Shown: one piece after another, positions 1 through 12,300 of the stretch
Position numbering within the stretch: position 1 is the stretch's first letter
Layout of the letters: each line of letters starts with the position of its first letter
Source: Acanthaster planci
Lineage: Eukaryota; Echinodermata; Asteroidea; Valvatida; Acanthasteridae
Length of the DNA: 64,000 nucleotides
Direction of reading: 5' to 3'
Assembly: GCF_001949145.1 (NCBI RefSeq)
Contig: NW_019091370.1
Location: 1,805,368 to 1,869,367, forward strand
The notes under the pieces: generated by a model
Seen by the model: the letters and a program-made list of their open reading frames with translations, nothing else
Database searches by the model: none
Told to the model about the DNA's origin: nothing
Program-made: the position numbers and the translations under genes

Positions 1-190
1 TGACACGGCCTAGACATCAGACAGTGTAAAGAGACAGAGACAAAGGGAAAGACGGAGAAACGACGTCATGGGAAAAACAGCCAAATTGGCTCCAAAACCG
101 GCTGAGATGGAAGCATGTTGATTATGCAATAGCTATGGATAGAACAGACAGGGTGTGAGAGAATGGATTTGGAATCAAGGACCGCCTTAC

Positions 191-328
191 TGGGCCAAGA
201 TGGTTACCCCGTCCGGGTACTTGTTGGCGTCCTGCAGCGCGTCCCACACTCCCTCTGTGTCTAGGAGCTGAATCAACTCTGACCCTTGACCTCTCAGTAT
301 GAGGGCTTTCAAGGCGTTTACTGCAACC
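191..328 (-). CDS. MROH1: MROH1 last exon in the window (exon 29)
   Basis: The exon encodes VAVNALKALILRGQGSELIQ, then LLDTEGVWDALQDANKYPDG and VTILA. It aligns with the human stretch containing LRSMLLRSGSEDVVQRMDLE. An in-frame TAA follows immediately but lies inside the GTAAGG donor. I therefore read this as an internal exon (phase 2 end) and not as the terminus. Confidence 0.8.
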
Positions 329-3300
329 CTGCAGGGATTAAGACGGACATGTACAAGGCTCTAAGGCACAAGGCAGTATTGCATGAAATTGATCTATCAG
401 AACAGTCAGTCAAAGATCCTTTTCTTTTCAGATCATTAACTTTGGATTGAAAACCAACGAAAACAGACAAAAGAGAAGGGCCGTCTACGAAATCAAAGAT
501 AGAATGTCTCAAACATGGCAATATCGCAGAAGTGTCAAAGTGACTATGATAAGTTTAAATACACCACGGCTGTCCTCTGAGTTGCAGTCTGTCTGTTTCA
601 ATGACAACATTTTCAAATTTTACCATGGAAACCAGTAATTAAACTGCTATGAATCATGACAAATGATTTAAAAAAAAACAAAAAATTGAATGCATCAGAA
701 AGAGAGCTTAATGTCAGAGATTTAAAATGCATAACTAACAGCGCTATGATACAAAAATTTGGGCCACTTCTGAAGAGAAGTCACTCACACGGAGGGCTTG
801 ATGGACGCGTAGGCCTTGGTCATGGCTTTCTTGTCCTTGCTGCTGGCGCCGTTCTTCATCGTGGATTCGGGGGGAGCGGGAGGCTTGACGCCCACGCTGG
901 AGCCCACGTAGATCAGCAACGTGGCAAAGATGCGGTGGAACTGGTCCCGGAGCGAGGCTTCCGTCTCCTCTACCTCCAGGATCTCAATCAGAGCATGGAC
1001 GATCTGCAAACAACAGCGTCTCAAAAGTGTCTGCGACCACTACACAATGCCTGCCCCGTGAGATTAAGTTTCATCCCAGTTCCATATATGCGCATTCCAC
1101 TCCCTACTCTGCTCCGAGCGAGAACGAGAGGGAGACCGTTTTTACGTGGCAACAAAACTTGACCGCATGCACACGCAGGCTCGTCCCTTTTTGGGGGGGG
1201 GATATGCTGAGCAAGCACGACCGATTTCTGTTTGCAAGCTCGGTCTTTACGTATGCACCCAAAATAATTTCAACCAAGCTTTCTCTTCTCTGCTGATGCG
1301 GTTGCACCTCAACTTGGGGCAGGTTATGGAACCCATAGATCCCCGTCCCCGAGAGAGGCGATTGTGGTAAACAATCCTGCCCAAGAATGCAATCCCAATG
1401 ACCCCCCCCCATCAAGGTTTTCTTTACATAAGCGCCAGTCACCAGCCGAAAACCTCGTACAATTGATGTCCATTTGTTGGAGCTGGTTCATGGCTGATTT
1501 GAGTCAACCCCTATTATTTTCATCACAAGAATCCACGAAACCATCGTGAGACCGACAAAAGACCTCCAGTCAGAATGAAAATTGCAAGTTGTTCAGATGA
1601 ATGGTAACAAAAGTCTTCCTGTGTCAACATTCACCCTTTTCTTTATACGAGGCGCATCAAAATCAAAGGAAACCCAAGTTAGCTTCCGCCGTACAGTAAG
1701 ATGATAGACATTTCAATGTGCTTAGATCAACACAAACAAGGGCTTTTGAATGAGCGTGTACGCTAACCTGTCACAGTGCAAACTTCACCTGCTAGTCAAA
1801 AATGCATTGTTATTCGTCCAACCGCAACATTGAGCACGTGGCGTCACTGGAAAGAAGACAGTCAGGCCTTTCTGGAGACATGTAATGCTTCATTGGGGAA
1901 TCTGCAGTTTTCCTGTAAATTACGGTTGAGTTTGGGTTTCCTTTATTTCGCTACGCCCAGTAATTGGTCTCATGGCTGGTCTTGAGACAGGTCCCGTAGC
2001 TGCGGAGTGACGGGCCCAGGTCAGGTGTCTTACCGCCATGGGAGACAGGTGGGCCGTCTTGGAGAGGGTCTTCTTGGTCTTGGGGTCAATCTTCTCCTCA
2101 TAGTGGACATTACGCATCAGACTGTCCATGAAGCTGTCGAAGAGGTGCTTCAGGATGACGGGATCGCTGGCAAGGGACTTCCAGCAGTCTTGGATGTGTC
2201 TGTCGGGGCGGGGGAATATATTGCGGTTTTGTTCTAAGAACATTGTACCAGTGAACTTACTGAAACATTTCAGCGAAAGAGTTGAGGATCTTAACTGTGT
2301 TGGCAATGCAACCAACTCTCCTGATAATTTGTAACTGACAGGTCTCTAGAAAATTTTCTCAAAGATTCCAGAGTAATTTTTCCGAGAAAATTTGTCATTT
2401 CAACATTTCGAAAGAGACCCAGTCTTCAAATCAACAAGACTTTTTCACAGAACTGGGTATGCTTCAAAACACACAATCTCTTTGTTGATCCCTCTCGGCC
2501 TGACAAAAATACGGAAGAACAGTTGATGTCTTGGGAGAACAAACTACTGGCTTTACTAATTTCATCAAGGAAAAGTCTTCCTTACACATCATAGGGCAGT
2601 GGATATTTCAGCAAGGTGTCAGTGACATTCGATAAGGAGTTAGATGCCAGTGTGCGGACAGCGCGCAGGGTACCAGTGCGAGTCTGCTGATAGGTGATGT
2701 TGATTAGCTTGAAGTGGACGGCCGCGATCATCTCATCCACCTACAAGCAAAAAATTAAAATACAAAACCAATTTCCACATACAGTACAAACCAAACAAGG
2801 CACTGGTGTACACTGGTGTCTCAAGCTTATGACATGAAGTGCACGGTATTAGTCTTCCAATCTTAGTCTTCCTGCGATCTGAACGTTTGATCGTCAGCTC
2901 TGTTCTTTTGGATTGAGTAAACCTTTTTTTGTAATGTCTACACAATACCACAGTTTTTGCTGGAATGGAGCTGTCACAATGAAAGTAGTATTCTCATGAA
3001 AAATCACAGCAGAAAAATTGTTAAACCCTCTCGCAATCTGAAACACTGACTGGCAGTAACAACTTAAGGCCAAAGGGTGGATCCAGGGGGGTCAACAGAG
3101 GTCATCCCCCCATAAAAAAAGCCAAACAATATTTCAGTTTACCACATGCTGCTGGGTGCTTTGAAAAATGCAGTGCATACATACGGGCGATTTTCAAGAG
3201 TTTGAGTTTTCAAAATTCTTCAAAAATTCATCATTTCATTTAATGGACGTTTACACCCACATGAATGACTCTCTGGTTGCAACTCTTATCTGACAGGTGA

Positions 3301-6300
3301 CCTTCACTGACTCCTGAATATTTCAGCCAGGCCTGCCGCCCTGTAAAGAGAGCCCAGAATTGTGAGGTGTTGTGTAATTTCCTTTGTCCCCAGTGAATGC
3401 GAGTGGCGTCTTTTCCAACGCGGCTGGATTAGCATGCAGCAGTGCTGTGTCACTCATCAATGGGGCCCTGGAGCACTTTTGTCCGCGGTGCTAATCCGCG
3501 GGTGCGCTGTGCCCAAAACAGTGGTACACTGTTTAAAAACAGTGACGGACTACCTTCGAAAAATGCAAGCCAAAAAATGATGGCAATTCCCAGTAGCAGG
3601 TCTTTTCTTCCGAGTACAGTCTTTCATTACACCTGTTGTCCCATTTCGGGCACCCCGACTCTGCGTATAAACCCATGGTGCTCAAAACGGGGTTCCCCGG
3701 CAGCAAATGGTTAAAAAATAATGACAGAAAGGCAATTTTTTGGGTCGTTTTCATTAACCTCATGTTCCAAGAGCTTGCAGAAAGCCCCAAAAATGTGACC
3801 TCATCCTAAGAAAGGCCATAAAAGGTCAAATTAAAAAGTTCAAAAATCTTGAAGTCCCCAAAAAACAACCCCCCCCCAAAAAAAATTTTTTACTAGAGTC
3901 GCCCTTGCTTACATCCACCACTAGTTCCGTTCCTCTGGTCTTGAGTATGGTGTTCAGGACGACGCAGGCCCCACTGGAGCAGTGAGACTGGAAGTCAAGG
4001 AGGCCCTCTATCAGCAGATAGATGAAAGGTTTGAGGTGGTCTGAGGGAAGTTTCTTGGCGAGGGCCTGGGAGGACGAGAGAAGGGGAGAGAGGGGGGGGT
4101 GATTGGTGTTGAGTTGGTGTGGGGGAAAAGCTGGCATTCCGCCAGGATGACGTGGTCTTAAGACACAAGACTTGCACTTCTGTGAACAAGGTTCTAACCC
4201 CACCTTGGTTAAAATGATAGATGGATTTATTTCTCAATGAAATTCCCATTCCCAGCAGATTCTTCTGAAACTTGATTCAAATTCTTCAACTCATACAATT
4301 TCTCTAATTGTCTCCGATGTCATTTCAAAACTTTCTGTTTCCTTATTTCCTTAAGCTGTAAGCAAACCTGGCTGTTTGAATGAACGCTTAAAAAACAAGT
4401 AGATGTTAATAACAATTACAGAATCATAATCAATTGGGGGAATAACCAAACCTCAATCAGAATAAGTCACCTTTAATACGTTTTCTCAGCGAATGTTTGG
4501 AAAGAGGCTACACAAAGCACAATGACTCAAGCAAAGGCAAGTATTTTTTTGGGGGGGTCATTTTAAGTGACAACACCATTCTTCCCTTCATCACTTTGTG
4601 GCATCTGCTTTGGAGGTCATTTTAAGTGATGACACCTTTCTTCCCTTCATCATTTGGTGACATCTTTTTTAGGGATCATTTTAAGCAACAACATCATTTT
4701 TCCCTTCATCACTTCGTGACATCTTTTTCGGGGGTCATTTTAAGTGACAACATCATTCTTCCCTTCATCATTTGGTGACATCTTTTTTAGGGATCATTTT
4801 AAGCAACAACATCATTTTTCCCTTCATCACTTCGTGACATCTTTTTCGGGGGTCATTTTAAGTGACAACATCATTCTTCCCTTGACCATTAATTTTGGTG
4901 ACATCTAGTCAAGAAAGCATTTCTCCAAAACCATGCCTTGAAGTTCCCAGTCGGGCTGACCTTTGACCTACCTTTGAGAGATCATTGACCAGGCTGTAGA
5001 GGAGATTGGGGTCGGTGTGCGCCGCCCTCTCTCTCAGTACCGTCAGGGCTTCAACGACAGGATCTTGGAAGGATGACGTCTTACCTAACAAGAAATCCAA
5101 AAATCATAACAACCAAAACAATTCCACGGGCAAACTCTTATCTTTCAAAGCCCCAACAGCAAAACATGTTAACACAATCCAACGATTCACTTGTTTCGTA
5201 GAGCAGGTGTCGTATGCAACACTTCGGGCAATAGACCACAGCTTTGTTTTCGAGTCCATCACAAGTCCTTTCACAAGTCCCTTCGCAAGGCCAGTCATAA
5301 GTAACAGGGTGAACAATGACAAAAGAATGCTTTTGTCAGAGTTCACTTGAATAGCTTGTGAATTGGCTCAAGACTGATGGACTTCCAGGGACTTGTGATG
5401 GACTAGAATACAACACTGATAGACCAAAGACACCTAAGCCCCTCCAATGTAAAATGGCCGGTCTTGAAGTACACATCATAGCATGTTCACATACCCAATA
5501 TTCTCTGACATTTCCCTGTGCAATTATGACTTTCTTAGTCAAAGAAATATTAAGGCAAGGCTTGCTTTCCATCTATCAATCACTCAATCAATCAATCAAT
5601 CAATCAATCAATTGCCGATCCACACAAAACGAGACGAAAGATCTTCTTTTTTTAAGCCTTAGAAATCAGGGGGTACAGGTACAATTTACAAAAATTTGAC
5701 AGGGGAAAAAACTTTCTTTACCTTGGTAGAGAAGATCAATGCGAAGGATAATCTGAACGGATTGCACGGCATCTTCTCTGATCGTCAGGTTGGGATCCGA
5801 GCAACGGGGTACCAGTCGACCCACCAACATCCCCATGTTAGTGAAGGATCCGTTACCCTGGAAGTTCAAACCAGAGAGTTACCTTTCCTTTAGTAAAACT
5901 TTCCATGAGTTTTCTGAACGACACTGGTGGAGGCTTTTGTTACGTGCATCCAATTTGATTGAATTGGGAAGAAACAATCCAACTCACTGCATTCATATCG
6001 GTCACGTTTTCCAGGTAGAATTTCAGCAGGGTGAGGTTGGCGGCGACGGATCGCTGTCTCTCATGATCCTGGGTGGAGACTATCCAAGGTTCAAGATGCT
6101 GCAAAAACAACAACAGGGTAACAAAAAAGGAACTTGTGCCACATGTACACGGCTAGGATTTACTGTGCTTTCTATGTAAGGATTCCTATATGCTTGTGAT
6201 GGCCATACTTGAGGGCAACGATGTGGGATTTGTGGACACCAACACCCTTACTTTGCTTGGCGCTCTCTTTCACTAAAGGTTCTTATTTGGGGAAGCAGTG

Positions 6301-9300
6301 ACGCATCCAGGTTTTGAGTCCACGGGCAGTACAAAGAGAACTTTTTTTTCTGGAATTTTTTTCCACAAGTAACACAATTTCCCCAGGGGGGGGTGCCAGT
6401 ACCAAAGGGGGCCAGGACGCCCCCTGCCCCATCCCCGACCCCCGAACTGGATACACCACACTGTTCTTGCCAACTTCTGCCCGCCTCACAACAAAACATT
6501 CAGAGTGCAGACGGGTATCAGCAGTACATTGCATAGGCACGGGGGGGGGGGGGGGCAGGGTAAACAAAACTAAAAGATATGAAAAAAAGAGAGGTGATCA
6601 GAGAAAAGAAATCTTGAAATTGACCCCTCTTTACTGACAATGGTTTGTCAGTTCACTGCTGATGAGTGTTCCCCCCCTCCCGGAAAAGTCCTTACCCCCT
6701 CCCCCCCTGGATAAAATCGTGGTGATGCCCGTGAGCATATGACCGTCCTGAAAGGAGAAATATTTCTTACAGGTGTGTGTAAACAGAGATTCGCCATTCA
6801 CCTTGAAGAGGTTGAGAAATCCCTGGGGCGTCAGGTCCTTGCGCAGCACCTCGCAGAGCAGCTCGTGGAGGCTGCGGAAGGACGCCCCGGCCAGCGCCTC
6901 GTTCTCCCGCACCTGCTCCTCCTTCACCTCCTCCTTGCCCTTACCCGGGGCCAGGAGACCCTCCGGCAGCTTGAAGAGGCACTCCACGCTCGTCTTGACC
7001 AGGTCAAAGGTGTCGGCGTCGTTCAGGTGGGGCTCCAGCTTGCTGAGGGAGGAGAGGGTCGCAGGAAAGTCAAGGAGGAATTGGCCAGTTGAGATCGAGA
7101 CCCTAGACGTGATCATTTGGAAGTTAATCTGCATAGTGGGTCACACTGCACCTTTGTTACAGCTCTGTACTTCGTGTGAATTAAATCTCTATTTACTGGA
7201 AATTACCCATAAAAATCTCACCCATATAAATTCTGTGACTTTGTTTCAAGAACTATTCTATGCACTTCTTAAACTATGGATGCTTTTAAAATGATAACTA
7301 TTCATCACTCTCGAAAGTCAACATAAATCTGAAAAGCACCGAACAGTTCTACAAAAACTTAATTCCAACCTCATTAATATTTGTTCCATGCACAACTGGG
7401 TTAATGTTGCATCGTGACCATTGCGTTTTCCCACAGAAAATGTACATTCCTATATTTTGTAATTTCCGAGAGGCTGAGAAATAAATTCCACACGGAATCG
7501 GACGGCACTGAAAATTGAAACTCTGCACGTGAGCACTGTCTACAACGCGTCTCTTCGGGCTGACAGGCCGACAATCGGCCGGGCAGTTAAATCCAAGTTT
7601 TCGGACAAGGATACACCAAGGTAGCGCAGGACTGCATAGCCAGGCTCCTGGTCTCGTTCTGAAGCTCCTTGGTGCTCTCGGCCTTCATGTAGCTCAGCAT
7701 GTGGTTCAGCAGCTCCGTCTTCTTGCTGAAGGAGTAATTGCGCTTCAGGTGGTCGGGGTGGAGGGCCTTGCCGATTAGATCCACGGCACGGATCAGGTTC
7801 TGCTTGACAGCCGTGTCCTGTAAAGGACAATTACTAACCAATCATAAGACAATCACAATCAGTTCATAGCAAATCAAAGCCCATTGCATGGCAATCACAA
7901 GCTGGTCATAAATAAATCACAAAGCAGTCACGAACCAGACATCAGTCAATCACGTGGCAATCACAAACCAATCATAAGTCTATCACAAGTCAATCACAAA
8001 CAAATCATAAGTCTATCACAAGTCAATCACAAAGCAATCGTATGTCAATCACAAGGCAATCACAAACAAATTGTACCTAAATACGTAAATCAATCCTAAA
8101 TCAATTTCAAATCACAAACCCAAGTTAATGCCAAGTCTATCAAAAATCACAAGTTAATGAAAAGTCAAGCTCTGCCTTGTTTAACGTTGCAAAATTCTCA
8201 ACAATAGCCCTTGGATTTTTGTCCGAGGTTCAATGCGAGCTGGACTAGTCATGCATGCTTGTGTGTCACCTCGTGTCACCGAGGACTTCACTGAGGACTT
8301 CCTATTGTGTCTGTATGGTGTGCAAAGGAGGACAGGCTGCAAACAGAGGACCTCTTGTGGCACACCACAGACAAGCACTATCATTCTCTCACTTACCTTG
8401 ACATGTGCAAAGTGTGGGTTGATGTTGCGCAGGATGTTAGCCTCCACTCGAGACGCTATTATATCACTAGGAGCAAACAGAGTCAGGTAGCCGTAACACA
8501 GCATGACAGTGCTCTTGATTCTCTCCACGTCCGCCTCCGATTTATCCTGGAAAGGAGACCACAGACTTAAGTTCACCACAAAAGAAGTTCCAGTTCAATT
8601 GATACGCTCTGTCAAACATCAGTTAGTGAAAGTTGTGAGAGCCCCAAAAACGAATGGACACACAACGCTAAAAACGAAAAGAGCCAACAAACTCAACACA
8701 GCTACGATGAGGTGTGACCAACAGGTAAGTACTATCGTTACCACATCACACAAAAAATGGACTCCTGACGAGTGGCTACTCCACAGGCCAGAAACATGAA
8801 CTATAATTCAACAAAATGTTGCCATCTAAAGGCCACCGTAACACTTCATGCAGTTTCTACAGGGTGCTCGAGTTATTGCACATAGCAGTAAACAGCCGTT
8901 GCTAATAATCACATCAAATAATATGATACGTTTGGATCAAAACATCGACTACAACTGTGTCACAACTTGTTTCATCACTGTCTCATTCTACAATTAAAAA
9001 AAAGGAAAATTAGGCATAAAAAAGTCTGTGGTTTCTGGTCAGGGTTGGCTCCCAAACTGGTGTGGCGATGCAGCTTTTTTTTTCCTTTGTTTTTTTCCCT
9101 AGAAATGACGTACACATACATGTTCTTGTACAAACATACCGCCACTACCGACACTGAAATAGACGGACCCCCTCACTATTTACTGTTAAAAAGCATTTTC
9201 GGCTTGTAGATGTACACAGGACACAAGACCACCTCATTTGTCTGGTTCCAAGATGTAAATGTACAATACAGAAATGACATTATCTGATAAAAAGTGTCCG

Positions 9301-12300
9301 ACTGAATGTATGGGGGGCCTAGAGAGACTCCTTTACTGCACATATTACTCAACCGCACCAATCAAAAACACATTAAAATTAAGCAGTAGCAGGATCCTAG
9401 TCGATTGGCAGCTTTTGGACACTGTACTACACCAAATAACAAACTTTTTTATTTTGCCAATGCACAGGTCTACGGCAACGCGCGCTGACCAGAAACCGGA
9501 GACAATTTTTTGGGGGCCTTATTGGTGCTTTGAAGTCAGAGTGAAAAGAGTTCATCCAGGTGTACTACAAACTACAAGGTACCATTTCACACGATGCACA
9601 GTGCAGGGAATAATCCATTTGTACAAAATGGCGTGAGCAAACTTTTCACGAGGAGCCGACAGGCACCAAAAGGTCATGCCTATTCTGAGCACGTCACGCA
9701 TCTGAACACAGCATGCTGATTTCACAGCAACAAAACATCGACACGAGAAGGGTTCGCGGATAAGAACTTACAGAGAACAAGCCCTGGTTCTTTGGGGAAG
9801 TGATAAAATGAGACAGACGAGAGAAAGAGTTGAGAAATTAGGAATACCAAAGCAAATGGCCAAAATGATGCCGAAGGCCGAATACTTCTGCCAATGAGGG
9901 TCAAATTCACTACTCTACTGGCTTCCTTGTGTCCTATCTAGAAGAAAAAAGCATTTCTCGTTGCTTTCAGGGTTTGAAAATAAGAAAATAGACGTGAAGA
10001 TGCTCTCTGGAAGGAGCTGACAGGTTAACAAACCTTACACCTACACCGGGCTCAAACTGTTGCAAATTTAGCAGGAGATCGAGAAGACAAGAGGGCGTAT
10101 TCCTGGAAACCCAAAGACTCACCTTGACCAGTCCAAAGAAACCGGTGGACTTGCGGGCCATGTCCATCTTGGCCACACTCTCCAGTTTAGCCAGTGCGAT
10201 GTCCAGATGGGAAGAGGCGCAGAATCCCAGGCCGTAGGCACAACCCTGGGGAGGGGAGAAAGATAGAATGAGAAACGGATACAAACAACAGAAATACTCA
10301 ACCACTACAACAAAGCCTCAATACCAGCCAACCTAACGAATGAGTTATGAGTCACCAGGGCCAGTTTTGAGTTGAGAGCCTTCCCAAGAATCTTGCAGGG
10401 TGTAAAGCAACAAGAACTTCAACCACTCACATGAAAACAGTTGTCCGAGATTTTGCTGACCGTGAACGCCGTGAGAGTCGAAGCCAACGGCAAAATGTGA
10501 GGGACAGTGACAGCTTAAGAAATAATTCTTCTAGGGTCGTTCAAGTGCGACTATGCTTCATGTGTGCATTGTTAAAAGCAATTGACTATTGGTCAAACAA
10601 TATACTATATGCCCAAACTTCCAAAATATGGTTCCGAGACTAATTCATTCAAGTGGGATCCACCCACGTTTTAGCTCCTGCAATCCTTCTCCAGATGAGG
10701 GATCTGAGGGTTTTTGGGAATAACTAACGACGGTGACAATGACCCATGACGGAGACGACAACGACGCTGATGAGGATGAAGACGACCCTGCCAAAAGACA
10801 ACGAGGGAGACGGACGGTTGACTGACCTCTCTCTCCAAGTGGTTACTGTGTCGGACCGAGGAGAACATGATGTCCAGATGCTTCTGAACGAACTGCGTGT
10901 TCTTGACTTTTCTCATCACCACACCCAGACACTTGTAGAGAAAGTTCTATCCCAAAACAAAAGGAGATGAATGAAGAAGAAAACTAACACAGTCTGACAT
11001 TCAACGGTCGTGTTCAGACCTTAATATCTCGTATTATAGAGGCAAAACAGAGAGGCGACGCTAACCTTTTCCTCGGGCATGTCTTGGTAGAGCGGTAGGT
11101 GATCACCGAGGGCCGTGCCAATTTCACAGTGCCAATCCTCTTCCTCTATGGTATCCAGAGACTTGGACAGCAACTTCAGGGAACAAAAACCAAAAAAAAA
11201 AAAAAAAGCCCGCACGTCACAAACTGAAACCACAAGTGTTCCGCGGAGCGGTCACCATGGCGACGCTTGGTCTCTCCGATGTACAGTTTGCCACAGCAAT
11301 GACATGTAATGCAATGAACCCCATTACTTGTATAAAGGCATGTATGATCACCGCGTATTCTGTATCTACCGCAGGGGCCGAAGGCCGATGGGCCGTTAAC
11401 TTTGTAGGGGCAGGTGTTACATCTGGGGCACTGACAAGGGGAATTGCTGCCTGCTCTTGACGGCGAGACAGAATCTAACTGGGAGTGCACAACCGTGTCC
11501 CCGACAGAAAGATCGTGCCTAAACGTGCAAATCAGAGATTTGGTGAAAATGGAAGCCGCATCATCTCCGAGTGTATAAAAATGTTTGAGAAGAACATTAC
11601 GTACCGGGATGTTTCGAGGGTGGTATGCGAGAACGAGGGGGACGCGATCATGTTGCTTGGCCCCGATGTAAAAATGTAATAATTCTGTGATGGGCTTGAC
11701 AAACAAATGACAAAATCCCTCACCAATTTGCTTGGGAAAAACAAACATTATTTTGTATCTTGTAATGTCACTAAAAGACATACTTTTAACAGCAAATCTT
11801 CCCACGATTTCTGGGACCACTTGTTTTCGTCGTCGAGATTTTCTGTGCCAAAAGAACAGAATTGGAAAACTAGGCAGTTGAATAATATCCAAATACGGAA
11901 TAAATGTTTACTTAAACTACACATTGTTTGCAGCCCCCCAAAAATGAAAAATTAACTAATTTCATTTCAATGTAAAGATGAGAAAAAATTCATGACATAA
12001 TAAGATCCCAAAATTAAAACTTGCTTGACCCTAAGCAAGCTGGATTCGAACCTTTCACCTGAGAACCACAAGTCAAGTGGTCTCACCTCAAACCAATCTT
12101 CTAAGTATGGAGTTGAGTTAATGGATGACAGTATCACCAACCACCACCACGTATTCAATAAAGCTTGGCCCGTGACAAACAGGGTTCGAACCCCTATTAC
12201 AGAAACGCAAGTACAAGTGCTCTCTTCCTCCCACCCACCTTCTAGGTATTGGATGAGTTTTGGGATGACGGCATCCCACATGTCCACCAGCGCGTCATGG

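Noticed and set aside
6541-6555. Poly-G run as a regulatory G-quadruplex
   Set aside because: A single homopolymer of about 15 G with nearby C/G runs; a sequencing or slippage-prone tract is the simpler view.
6631-6748. Minus-strand segment reading DGHMLTGITTILS after a possible acceptor, as an extra MROH1 exon
   Set aside because: Exons 6802-7042 and 5988-6098 join in phase and reproduce the expected ...TPQGFLNLFK-HLEPW alignment without it.
12042-12193. Functional tRNA genes
   Set aside because: Box B words are present but a full cloverleaf and proper box A cannot be drawn; SINE remnants explain them better.
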